NCBI GenBank assembly: GCA_030824295.1
Contig: JAVBYA010000472.1
Coordinates: forward strand, 1 to 8,422
Length of the DNA: 8,422 nucleotides
Source: Bacteroidota bacterium
GTDB lineage: Bacteria; Bacteroidota; Ignavibacteria; UBA10030; UBA8401
Direction: 5' to 3'
Of this stretch, positions 1 through 6,022 are shown piece after piece. Position numbers and translations under genes: made by a program. The notes under the pieces were generated by a model. It searched no databases. It was not told the origin of the DNA and worked only from the letters and a program-made list of their open reading frames with translations. The first letter of the stretch is position 1, and each line of letters begins with the position of its first letter.

Positions 1-1346
1 CGCACAAGCAGGCGCGCGCCCAGAAGATCCGCGAGTATCTGCAGATCGCGCGCAGTCTCTTCGCCGAACAGAAGGTGGAGGAAGCGCTCGGCCAGCTGGC
101 GTTCGTCATGGTGCTCGATCCGCTGAACGAGGAGGTGCTGGACCTGAACTGGAAGATCCGGGAAGCGCAGACCCGTTCCTCCGAAGAACATGTGGCGAAA
201 CGGAAGCAGCAGATCGAAGAGGAACGGAAGCGGGAGGAGACCATCCGTCTCGCCGTGTCGAAGAACCTGGAGAAAGCAGCGGAGTTCCTTGCTCAGAAGC
301 GATATGGCGAGGCGCTCCGCGTGATCACGCAGGCGTATTTCATCGATCCTTCCAACGAGGAGGTCATCGCTCTCGAACGCCGCATCATGGCGGAAGAGGA
401 AGAGACCCTGCAGCGGGAAGAGGAAGAGAAGCGGAGAGCGGATGAGGACCGCCGGCGCCGGCAGGAGGCAGAACTACACCGTCTCGCAATCGAACAGCAG
501 AAACGGGAACAGATCCGCGACCGTGTGGAGAACGAAGCGAAACTGCTCCGCGACGAAGAGGAAGTGCTGCTGTTCCTCTCCAAAGCGCGCGGCTTTGTCA
601 GCCAGGGACGCTTCGATGATGCACTCTCCAATATCGGCAAGGCGTTCAAGATCAATCCGTTCGACGCTGAGATCGCCAAACTGCAGCGCGAGATCCTGGA
701 CGCTCAGAAGAGGACCAAACAGCAGCAGCGCATCGGCTCCAACCCGCTGATGGAACCGGCGTCGCCGGACGATGAAGCGACCCTTGCCGTCATCCGGCAG
801 CATATCATCACCGCAAAACAACTCCGCTCATCGCTCCGGTTCAAAGAAGCGCTGGACGAGATCGCGCAGGCGTACCGGCTCGACCCGATGAACGAGGACC
901 TCTTCTCCCTGGAAGGGGAGATCCAGCAGGATTTTCTGAAGCACGAAGAGGAGCAGCAGAAGGAAGAGGAATCATCCAAGAAGAACCAGGGCATCCGGAA
1001 GAGTCTTGCCATGGCGCGCGAAGCACTCTCCCGCGAATCATATGCCGAAGCGCTCGGGTGGGTGGACTATGCCATGAGCTTCGACATGGAACGCTTCGAG
1101 ACCCTCCAGATGCGCGACGAGATCGAACGGGCGCAGCGAAAACTGGAAGAACAGAAAGCGAATGAGGACAAGGAACTCGTCATCCAATTCCATCTCAGCA
1201 AAGCGATGGAGTTCATCTCCGAGAACAGGATCTTCGAATCCATCTTCGAAGTGGATCTGGCGCTCCGCCTGAATCCCAAACATCCCGGTGCGCTGGCTCT
1301 CCGCAGCAAATTGAACGAATCCCGCGGTTCATCCCAGCCGGTGTGA
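1..1346 (+). CDS. TPR/coiled-coil repeat protein, 5' end outside window
   Basis: The reading frame is open from base 3 with no stop upstream, so the GTG at 75 is an internal Val codon and the true start lies before the window. Six TPR-like units are visible, roughly at 24-160, 255-392, 564-701, 789-929, 993-1130 and 1185-1322. The best units carry a helical hairpin with the pattern AL..I..A..lDP.NEE followed by L...I; the last two are divergent. Units 2 and 3 are separated by a long Glu/Arg/Gln-rich stretch predicted to be a charged coiled coil (about 390-560). No signal peptide or membrane segment is seen in the visible part, so a cytoplasmic protein is likely. It is collinear with the following gene and is its paralog. 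Binding partners and function are not recognisable; a scaffold role is inferred only from the architecture. The chain ends in a short Ser/Gly/Pro tail. Confidence 0.93.
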   Translation, partial: HKQARAQKIREYLQIARSLFAEQKVEEALGQLAFVMVLDPLNEEVLDLNWKIREAQTRSSEEHVAKRKQQIEEERKREETIRLAVSKNLEKAAEFLAQKRYGEALRVITQAYFIDPSNEEVIALERRIMAEEEETLQREEEEKRRADEDRRRRQEAELHRLAIEQQKREQIRDRVENEAKLLRDEEEVLLFLSKARGFVSQGRFDDALSNIGKAFKINPFDAEIAKLQREILDAQKRTKQQQRIGSNPLMEPASPDDEATLAVIRQHIITAKQLRSSLRFKEALDEIAQAYRLDPMNEDLFSLEGEIQQDFLKHEEEQQKEEESSKKNQGIRKSLAMAREALSRESYAEALGWVDYAMSFDMERFETLQMRDEIERAQRKLEEQKANEDKELVIQFHLSKAMEFISENRIFESIFEVDLALRLNPKHPGALALRSKLNESRGSSQPV

Positions 1347-1376
1347 CCGGTTAAAATATTCTAATCGCAGGCCGTG

Positions 1377-1405
1377 TTGACTACCACGGCGATTTTCAAT
1401 AACAT
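1377..1405 (+). promoter_or_regulatory. possible sigma70-type promoter for the second repeat gene
   Basis: TTGACT (1377-1382) matches the -35 consensus at 5 of 6 positions. It is followed by exactly 17 bases and then TAACAT (1400-1405), which matches the -10 consensus at 4 of 6 positions. The pair lies in the 103-base gap before the second repeat gene, about 40 bases from its ATG, in a locally AT-rich stretch. This would allow separate expression from the upstream paralog. A match this short can arise by chance, and if the host belongs to Bacteroidota its housekeeping sigma factor prefers other motifs. Confidence 0.3.
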
Positions 1406-1449
1406 ACAAGGGAAATTTCCACTCTAAGGACCGAATTCCACCCACTGTT

Positions 1450-4020
1450 ATGGCAGGACCGCAGGAAAATACGTCGCTTCCCGCTTCGGAACGCATGAAG
1501 GAAGTCGCCCTTCTTCTGAAACAAGCTGATAAGCTTGTCAAAGAAGGGGATCTGGCGACCGCGCTGCAGCTGATAGCCAAGGCACGTTCATACGATTCGC
1601 GTCACCTGTACGCCCTGGCGTACGAGGAACGGGTGCGGACGCTCCTGAATGCCAAACAGGCCGAAGAGGCGAAGAAAGGTTCCGCACCGGCGGCCCCGAA
1701 GGATCAGTCCCCCTCTGCAGCAGGAACAGCATCGGGCTCAGCGCCGGAACAGACCGCCGAACAGAAGATCGCACCCTCTCTGCAGCATCTCTCCAATCTC
1801 GCCATCATCGAAGCGCAGCACAGCGCCGCCGTGGCCGCACAGCACGAACAAGCGGTGGAACTCCATAAGAAGGAAGAAGAAGCGAAGAGCCGCAACGATG
1901 AGATGCGGCGCACCGCCATCGAAGGGAAGATCGCGGCATTCCTTACCCGCGCCAACGGATACTTCCAGCGGAAGGAATACAACCGCGCATTGGATGAGAT
2001 CGCCCGGGCATATCTGCTCGATCCGGTGAACGACCGCATCCACGCACTTGAAGATACCATCCGCAAGGCTCAGGAGGATGCACGCCGGGACGAAGAGTCC
2101 GAACGTCAGCGCAGGATGGAAGAGGACCGGCAGAAACGCCAGGAACTCCTCAAATCCCAGTCGCAGCTCTATCAGAAGGAGAAGGAAGAGAAGGTCCGGC
2201 GCGAGGAGCAGGAACGGAAACGCGCACAGGAAGAGAAGGTCAAACAGTACCTGCAGCATGTCACCGAACTGTACCAGGCCAACAAGCTGGATGAAGCGCT
2301 GAGCGAACTCGCATTCGTCATCGTCATCGATCCGCTCAACGAGGAAGTGCTCCGTTTGGAACAGCGCATCCTGGAGATGCAGGAGAAACAGCAGCAGCTG
2401 CAGCTGGAACAATATCAGCGGCAGCTGGAGGAACGTCAGCGGAAACGCGAGACCATCGTCGCGACCATCCGCAAGCATATCGCCAACGCCGAACAGCTGG
2501 CACGCCAGCAGAAATTCACCGACGCGCTCCGCACCATCACCCGTGCGACCGTGCTCGATCCCATCAACGACGAGCTGCAGGACTGCGAACGCCGCATCCT
2601 CGCGCTGCAGGAGGAACATTTCCGACGCGAGGAGGAGAGCAAGCGCGATCTGCAGGACCAGATCCGCCGTCAGCAGGAGGAGGAGGTCCGCCGCATGGTC
2701 CACTCGGACCGCGAACGCGTGCTGGAAGGGGAGAGCGAAGAGGTTCTGGTCCGACGCCGTGCGGACAAGGAGAAGATCACCCTTGCACTGCAGCGCGCAT
2801 CATCATTCCTGGCGGAGCATCAATTTGAAGTGGCCCTCGGCGAGGTCGCCCTGGCGTTCATCATCGATCCGTTCGACGAGGAAGTGAAGGGGATGGAACA
2901 GCGGATCCTGGCGGAACGTGAAGCATACCAGGCGGCGCATCAGGAGAAACTGCAGCAGTCCATGATGGATGAGGAGCGGAGCAGGAACGCAGCGGATGCC
3001 AAGATCGCCATGCATCTGGCGGAGGCCGAACGGCTCCGGCAGATGAAACACTTCAGCAAAGCATTCAACGAAGTGGCGAAGGCATTCATCCTGAACCCGC
3101 TCGATCTGAACATCCAATCATTCGAACAGCAGCTGCAATCCGAGTTCGACGCGTTCCTGGCAGAAGAGCATGAACGCCGCACGCGGGACGAGACATCGAA
3201 AGTGATCGAACGGCATCTGCAGCACGCCGCCGAGTTCCTGGAGCGGGACCTGTTCGAACAGGCCCTTTCCGAAGTGAACAGCGGACTTGCCATGGACGAA
3301 CACCATCCCGAACTGACCGCACTGCGGCAGCGCATCCTGGAAGCAACGGACCGGTGGAAAGTCAATCAGCGTGTCGAATCGCGGAATCTGGAGATCCAAA
3401 AACTGCTGGTGGTGGCGCGCGAGTACCTGACGGTGGAGAAATTCGACGAAGCATTGATCGCCGTCCGCAAGGCGCTCGATTTCGATCCCACCCGCGTTGA
3501 ATCCATCTCACTCATGGAGGACATCGAAGCGGTCATGGCGCAGACCCGCGACCAGAAACAGACCGATGCACGCACGGAGAAGGTGGCCCGGTATCTCTCT
3601 CAGGCGCAGAGCTTTTTGATGGCCAATGTGCTGGATAAAGCGCTCGTGGAGGTCCTGTCCGGACTGGTGCTCGATCCCGCCAACGACGATCTTCTCAAAT
3701 TGGAACAGCGCATCACCGCACTGCACGAAGCGAAACTCTCCTCGTTGCAGTCCGCCCCGGCCGCATCATCACAGCCCCGCATCTCCAAAGAGGAGCAGGA
3801 CCGGCTCATCCGAATCCACATCCGTGTGGCAACGGAATTCCGCGCACAGCGCGAATTCGCCAAGGCGCTGGACGAGATCGCGCACGGTCTTACGGTGGAG
3901 ATGCAGAATGCCGAGTTGCTCGCATTGGATGCCGAGATCCGCGCCGAACAGGCGGACCATGATCTGAAGGCGGCACAGGGACTGAAACTGATCTACTCCA
4001 GCGGACAAGCGACCGGCTGA
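1450..4020 (+). CDS. Ten-unit TPR/coiled-coil repeat protein (856 aa)
   Basis: This complete gene has ten TPR-like units, centred near residues 16-67, 159-205, 263-308, 336-384, 442-488, 518-564, 585-631, 650-694, 712-758 and 787-835. In units 2-5 and 9 the second helix ends in a DP signature (for example VIDPLNEEV, VLDPINDEL, IIDPFDEEV). Unit 1 is a variant with D..HLY.LA.E..V. An Ala/Pro/Ser-rich linker (about 68-105) follows unit 1. Charged coiled-coil segments lie at about 205-262, 305-335 and 385-440. No signal peptide or membrane helix is seen, so a cytoplasmic location is inferred. ATG 1450 is the outermost plausible start; AAGGA at 1426-1430 is 19 bases away, too far to be a convincing Shine-Dalgarno. 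The stop overlaps the next start by one base. It is a paralog of the preceding gene. No known family function is recognised. Confidence 0.95.
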   Translation: MAGPQENTSLPASERMKEVALLLKQADKLVKEGDLATALQLIAKARSYDSRHLYALAYEERVRTLLNAKQAEEAKKGSAPAAPKDQSPSAAGTASGSAPEQTAEQKIAPSLQHLSNLAIIEAQHSAAVAAQHEQAVELHKKEEEAKSRNDEMRRTAIEGKIAAFLTRANGYFQRKEYNRALDEIARAYLLDPVNDRIHALEDTIRKAQEDARRDEESERQRRMEEDRQKRQELLKSQSQLYQKEKEEKVRREEQERKRAQEEKVKQYLQHVTELYQANKLDEALSELAFVIVIDPLNEEVLRLEQRILEMQEKQQQLQLEQYQRQLEERQRKRETIVATIRKHIANAEQLARQQKFTDALRTITRATVLDPINDELQDCERRILALQEEHFRREEESKRDLQDQIRRQQEEEVRRMVHSDRERVLEGESEEVLVRRRADKEKITLALQRASSFLAEHQFEVALGEVALAFIIDPFDEEVKGMEQRILAEREAYQAAHQEKLQQSMMDEERSRNAADAKIAMHLAEAERLRQMKHFSKAFNEVAKAFILNPLDLNIQSFEQQLQSEFDAFLAEEHERRTRDETSKVIERHLQHAAEFLERDLFEQALSEVNSGLAMDEHHPELTALRQRILEATDRWKVNQRVESRNLEIQKLLVVAREYLTVEKFDEALIAVRKALDFDPTRVESISLMEDIEAVMAQTRDQKQTDARTEKVARYLSQAQSFLMANVLDKALVEVLSGLVLDPANDDLLKLEQRITALHEAKLSSLQSAPAASSQPRISKEEQDRLIRIHIRVATEFRAQREFAKALDEIAHGLTVEMQNAELLALDAEIRAEQADHDLKAAQGLKLIYSSGQATG

Positions 4021-4505
4021 TGAGCATCGACTCGCTGACGACACTGCTGCGTGAGGTGCATCAGGAAGTGCGCACCCACCGCTACACACAGGCGCTCAAG
4101 ATCATCCGCGACGCCAAGATCATCGATCTCCACAACATCTACCTGCTTGCCCTTGAACAGTTCGTTGCCGTTCTTCCGGCCCCCTCCGCTCCCGGTTTCT
4201 CCGAAGAGCGGTTCGCGGAGGATGAACAGCTGCTCAGTCTTCTGATCGACCGCGCACTCAGCGACCGTCTCCGCCGCGATACCCGCCGCTCCGAAGGAGC
4301 ATTGGTGCCGGACGAGCGGTCCCTCTCACTCGAAAAGATCAAGAATCAGTACTTCCAGCGCGCCGATCAGTTCATCGAAGCGAAGGAATTCGGCCGCGCA
4401 CTGGAAGAGATCCAGCGTATCTTCTTCTTCGATCCCGACAATATCGTCGCCAAAGAATACCAGCAGAAGATCGGCCAACTCGCCGAACTCAACCGCAAAG
4501 CCTGA
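4020..4505 (+). CDS. Small two-unit TPR-like protein, translationally coupled
   Basis: The ATG at 4020 shares its A with the TGA of the preceding gene (TGATG), a classic coupling arrangement, and no strong Shine-Dalgarno lies before it. The 161-residue product has two repeat units joined by a polar linker of about 50 residues. The first (about 5-52, with IIDLHNIYLLALEQFV) resembles the variant first unit of the preceding protein. The second (about 105-152, with ALEEIQRIFFFDPDNIVAKEY) is a canonical DP unit. No signal peptide, membrane helix or catalytic motif is visible. It could be a short partner that interacts with the long repeat proteins through like units, or a minimal relic of the same family. 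Function unknown. Confidence 0.9.
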   Translation: MSIDSLTTLLREVHQEVRTHRYTQALKIIRDAKIIDLHNIYLLALEQFVAVLPAPSAPGFSEERFAEDEQLLSLLIDRALSDRLRRDTRRSEGALVPDERSLSLEKIKNQYFQRADQFIEAKEFGRALEEIQRIFFFDPDNIVAKEYQQKIGQLAELNRKA

Positions 4506-4514
4506 CACTTGGCC

Positions 4515-4561
4515 GGTGAGCGTCTCCTCATGCGAACGCTCCTTTATAGGCGACGCTCACC
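4515..4561. repeat. Palindromic element A, copy 1 (47 bp)
   Basis: Terminal 10-base inverted repeats GGTGAGCGTC (4515-4524) and GACGCTCACC (4552-4561) flank a core that contains GAACGCTC. The element starts 9 bases after the stop of the small TPR-like gene, so its transcript would form a hairpin at the operon end. It differs from copies 3 and 4 at a few core positions (CC for TT before TATAG, and C for T after it). Confidence 0.9.
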
Positions 4562-4590
4562 TTTACTCACGCTCTATGATTGATATCATT

Positions 4591-4608
4591 GTCGGCTTGA
4601 AAGCCGAC
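4591..4608. repeat. Palindromic element C, copy 1
   Basis: Arms GTCGGCTT (4591-4598) and AAGCCGAC (4601-4608) are perfect over 8 bases with a two-base GA centre, followed by CTACC. Copy 1 has TT/AA where copies 2 and 3 have CT/AG. This is a compensated change on both arms, consistent with selection for or maintenance of pairing. Confidence 0.85.
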
Positions 4609-4617
4609 CTACCTGTA

Positions 4618-4638
4618 GCCGGGATGGTCCATCCCGGC
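4618..4638. repeat. Palindromic element B, copy 1
   Basis: A perfect 10-base inverted repeat (GCCGGGATGG / CCATCCCGGC) sits around a single central T. It lies directly after element C, and the junction CTACCTGTAG is itself a small inverted repeat. Copy 2 is identical. Confidence 0.88.
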
Positions 4639-4642
4639 CAAT

Positions 4643-4689
4643 ACCTTGCGAAGGTTGCCACTTCACTTCACATTGACCTTCGCAAGGTT
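4643..4689. repeat. Inverted pair of D elements
   Basis: ACCTTGCGAAGGT at 4643-4655 and its exact reverse complement at 4676-4688 form 13-base arms around a 20-base loop. The first arm is the D element that also occurs at 4795 and 4876. The second, inverted arm is found only here. Each arm is itself near-palindromic (ACCTT...AAGGT), so several alternative foldings are possible. Confidence 0.85.
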
Positions 4690-4700
4690 TCGTATTGTTG

Positions 4701-4725
4701 CCGGTGTCAATAGGTGACGCTCACC
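4701..4725. repeat. Element A, internally deleted copy 2
   Basis: The right half of element A is intact (ATAGGTGACGCTCACC, 4710-4725) and is preceded by GGTG (4703-4706), which matches the start of the left arm. Most of the left arm and core is missing, giving a 23-base remnant in the position where a full A element would be expected between D and C. Confidence 0.7.
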
Positions 4726-4742
4726 TCCTTATGTGATCTTTT

Positions 4743-4760
4743 GCCGGCCTGAAGGCCGAC
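4743..4760. repeat. Palindromic element C, copy 2
   Basis: Arms GCCGGCCT and AGGCCGAC surround GA, with one mismatch (C at 4744 where copy 3 has T). CTACC follows, leading into element B copy 2, the same order as in the first composite. Confidence 0.85.
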
Positions 4761-4769
4761 CTACCTGTA

Positions 4770-4790
4770 GCCGGGATGGTCCATCCCGGC
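4770..4790. repeat. Palindromic element B, copy 2
   Basis: This copy is identical over all 21 bases to B copy 1, and it shares the flanking CCTGTA before it and C.ATACCTTGCGAAGG after it. The conserved flanks show that C, B and D were copied as one composite. Confidence 0.88.
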
Positions 4791-4820
4791 CGATACCTTG
4801 CGAAGGTTGCCGCGTTGGAC

Positions 4821-4867
4821 GGTGAGCGTCTCCTCATGCGAACGCTCTTCTATAGGTGACGCTCACC
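4821..4867. repeat. Palindromic element A, copy 3 (47 bp)
   Basis: This full-length copy has 10-base terminal inverted repeats at 4821-4830 and 4858-4867. Inside it, ACGCTC (4842-4847) repeats part of the right arm, so GAGCGT of the left arm (4824-4829) can pair with either. Confidence 0.9.
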
Positions 4868-4901
4868 TTCATCGCACCTTGCGAAGGTTGCCGCGTTGGA
4901 C

Positions 4902-4948
4902 GGTGAGCGTCTCCTCATACGAACGCTCTTCTATAGGTGACGCTCACC
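4902..4948. repeat. Palindromic element A, copy 4 (47 bp)
   Basis: This full-length copy has terminal inverted repeats at 4902-4911 and 4939-4948 and differs from copy 3 only at one loop position (4919). It is the second half of the tandem duplication. Confidence 0.9.
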
Positions 4949-4965
4949 TTCTTGTGTACTTTTTT

Positions 4966-4983
4966 GTCGGCCTGAAGGCCGAC
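4966..4983. repeat. Palindromic element C, copy 3
   Basis: Perfect 8-base arms GTCGGCCT / AGGCCGAC surround GA, followed by CTACC. It is preceded by a run of T and by a 17-base spacer after element A, which resembles the 17-base spacer at 4726-4742. Elements B and D are missing after it. Confidence 0.85.
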
Positions 4984-5000
4984 CTACCGGCTGAATGATC

Positions 5001-5013
5001 GGTGAGCATCACC
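5001..5013. repeat. Element A, remnant copy 5
   Basis: GGTGAGCATCACC looks like the two outer ends of element A joined after loss of the core, with one changed base. The following TTTACTC also follows A copy 1. This marks the downstream edge of the repeat cluster. Confidence 0.55.
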
Positions 5014-5197
5014 TTTACTCTCCCCTAAACCCCACCAACAAGTCCGATTCCTCATTATAGCACAAAATCCATACTTGGCAATTCAGGTGTACCGTATTTA
5101 CGTGATAGCTTAGAAACCTTAAAATGAATAGATTTCATTCGAAAAGCCGAAAAGGGCCATTGGAATGGATCGAGCGATCGGTCCGTTCATCATTCAA

Positions 5198-5217
5198 CGC
5201 CGCTCACGTAAGCGGCG
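5198..5217. terminator. GC-rich hairpin, weak terminator candidate
   Basis: CGCCGCT (5198-5204) and AGCGGCG (5211-5217) form a perfect 7-base stem with a 6-base loop. Only a short mixed stretch (GGTGTTTGATT) follows, so a standard intrinsic terminator is not clearly met. Lying about 100 bases before the next gene, it could instead be a leader structure or operator. Confidence 0.3.
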
Positions 5218-5263
5218 GGTGTTTGATTCGAGATGAACAGTGCTTCATCGACTCTGATCAATC

Positions 5264-5286
5264 GAAGGATCCTTCTGTTGTAACAG
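5264..5286. promoter_or_regulatory. Adjacent small palindromes upstream of the exported-protein gene
   Basis: GAAGGATCCTTC (5264-5275) is a perfect 12-base palindrome. It abuts CTGTT-GT-AACAG (5275-5286), a second short inverted repeat. Both lie 25-47 bases before the ATG at 5311, a usual place for operator or leader structures. No regulator is identified. Confidence 0.25.
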
Positions 5287-5298
5287 ACAGAGTATCAT

Positions 5299-5303
5299 AG
5301 GGA
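5299..5303 (+). promoter_or_regulatory. Shine-Dalgarno for the gene at 5311
   Basis: AGGGA lies 7 bases before the ATG at 5311, a standard spacing. It is the clearest ribosome binding site in the window and supports this start codon. Confidence 0.6.
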
Positions 5304-5310
5304 AACGCAT

Positions 5311-5865
5311 ATGATCAAACAATCGATCTCAATTATTCTGTGTTCCTTCCTGTTCATCGGCTGGCATTGCGCCAATGTTGACGATCCTGTTTCACCGCAA
5401 GACGCACGGGACGAGTTACTATACTCTGTGTTTGAATCCCAACAGCAGCCTTCCATGAGTGGTTGGAGCTTCTCTGATTCCTTAGCACAACAATATATTT
5501 CGTTCTCTACGGATGTGCCGGCGCCGTACCAGACCTATTCACTCAGATTGCAGGGTGACAGTATCACACACTATGTCCCCGAAATATCCATTCGAAAGAT
5601 AAACAAGAGACCATATCCCAATAAGAAGTACAACGTGGAGTACTTTGGCAAAGGGAAGGGACTGATCTCCATTGAGGTAAAAGCCTCGGGTCAAACGTGG
5701 TATGAGGAATTTGAGATAAACAATGCTGCCTGGGGATCGAGTAATAAAAAAGTCGCTGCGTGCGGGAATGATACCGATACAATAACCATCTGGGTCAAAC
5801 CGATCATTTCGGACTCGATATCATATTTGCTCATAAAGAATGTGGTCCTTTCAGCGTATAAATAA
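5311..5865 (+). CDS. Exported beta-rich protein, putative lipoprotein, jelly-roll module-like
   Basis: The 184-residue product begins with a hydrophobic signal segment (about 4-18) after MIK, ending in IGWHC. Cys20 could be lipidated, but Gly-Trp-His before it does not fit the normal lipobox, so plain export is also possible. The rest alternates polar and hydrophobic residues, as in a beta sandwich. Landmarks are SGWSF (about 50-54), YSLRLQGDS (76-84), YPNKKYNVEYFGKGKG (102-117), FEINNAAW (134-141) and a final strand YLLIKNVVL. This order resembles the galactose-binding-like jelly-roll of family 4/9 carbohydrate-binding modules. The resemblance is by eye only and no binding residues can be assigned. 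A good Shine-Dalgarno supports the start. It is first in a run of three genes for exported proteins and looks AT-richer than the TPR genes. Confidence 0.85.
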   Translation: MIKQSISIILCSFLFIGWHCANVDDPVSPQDARDELLYSVFESQQQPSMSGWSFSDSLAQQYISFSTDVPAPYQTYSLRLQGDSITHYVPEISIRKINKRPYPNKKYNVEYFGKGKGLISIEVKASGQTWYEEFEINNAAWGSSNKKVAACGNDTDTITIWVKPIISDSISYLLIKNVVLSAYK

Positions 5866-5958
5866 TGACCTGTTCCTCTTTCGTTCGGCGACCGTTATTC
5901 GATGTGTCGCAACGCGGTAAAGCAGCAATTTCTTCTATCGAAGCAACGATCGTTCTGT

Positions 5959-5998
5959 AAAGGACGCGATGAAGCACACCGCTGTCGGTCCGCGATAA
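5959..5998 (+). other. Possible nine-codon leader ORF with Shine-Dalgarno
   Basis: AAAGGA (5959-5964) precedes ATG 5969, which opens a nine-codon frame (MKHTAVGPR) ending at TAA 5996-5998. It is in the same frame as the leucine-rich-repeat gene, which begins 24 bases later without a Shine-Dalgarno of its own. It may be a coupling leader peptide, or chance. Confidence 0.2.
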
Positions 5999-6022
5999 CA
6001 TTCTATCCATTGAAATGACCCG

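Larger units (their letters stand above)
4795..4951. repeat. 81-base tandem duplication of D plus A
   Basis: The blocks starting at 4795 and 4876 match over about 76 bases with a single visible difference (G at 4838, A at 4919). Each block contains element D (ACCTTGCGAAGGTT), the joint GCCGCGTTGGAC and a complete element A. The near identity points to a recent duplication. Confidence 0.9.
4506..5310. other. Non-coding intergenic region with compound palindromic repeats
   Basis: This gap of about 800 bases separates the TPR-repeat operon from the exported-protein genes. Bases 4515-5013 are almost wholly made of four palindromic element families, described separately. Bases 5014-5310 are unique-looking and AT-richer, with one GC-rich hairpin and two small palindromes near the downstream gene. 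Two short open frames (4516-4713 and 4798-4998) are translations of the repeats themselves and are not genes. No tRNA or recognised RNA family was seen. Confidence 0.8.

Noticed and set aside
75..77. GTG at 75 as the start of the first gene
   Set aside because: The frame is open to the window edge, and the codons before 75 encode the first half of a well-formed repeat unit matching unit 3 of the paralog.
1336..1352. Terminator between the first two TPR genes
   Set aside because: A 6-base stem (AGCCGG / CCGGTT, with one G-T pair) spans the stop codon, but no T-run follows; the next bases are AAAATATT.
1738..2703. A 321-codon open frame on the minus strand
   Set aside because: It lies wholly inside the strongly supported TPR-repeat gene. 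Its Leu/Phe-rich product is what the complement of Glu/Gln/Lys-rich coiled-coil codons gives.
4516..4998. Two short plus-strand open frames (4516-4713 and 4798-4998) with similar peptides
   Set aside because: Both are direct translations of the palindromic repeats, which explains their similarity. They lack ribosome binding sites and start at GTG or inside a repeat.
4515..5013. CRISPR array
   Set aside because: The repeats are of four kinds, vary in spacing, are not separated by unique spacers of even length, and include a direct tandem duplication. No cas gene is present.
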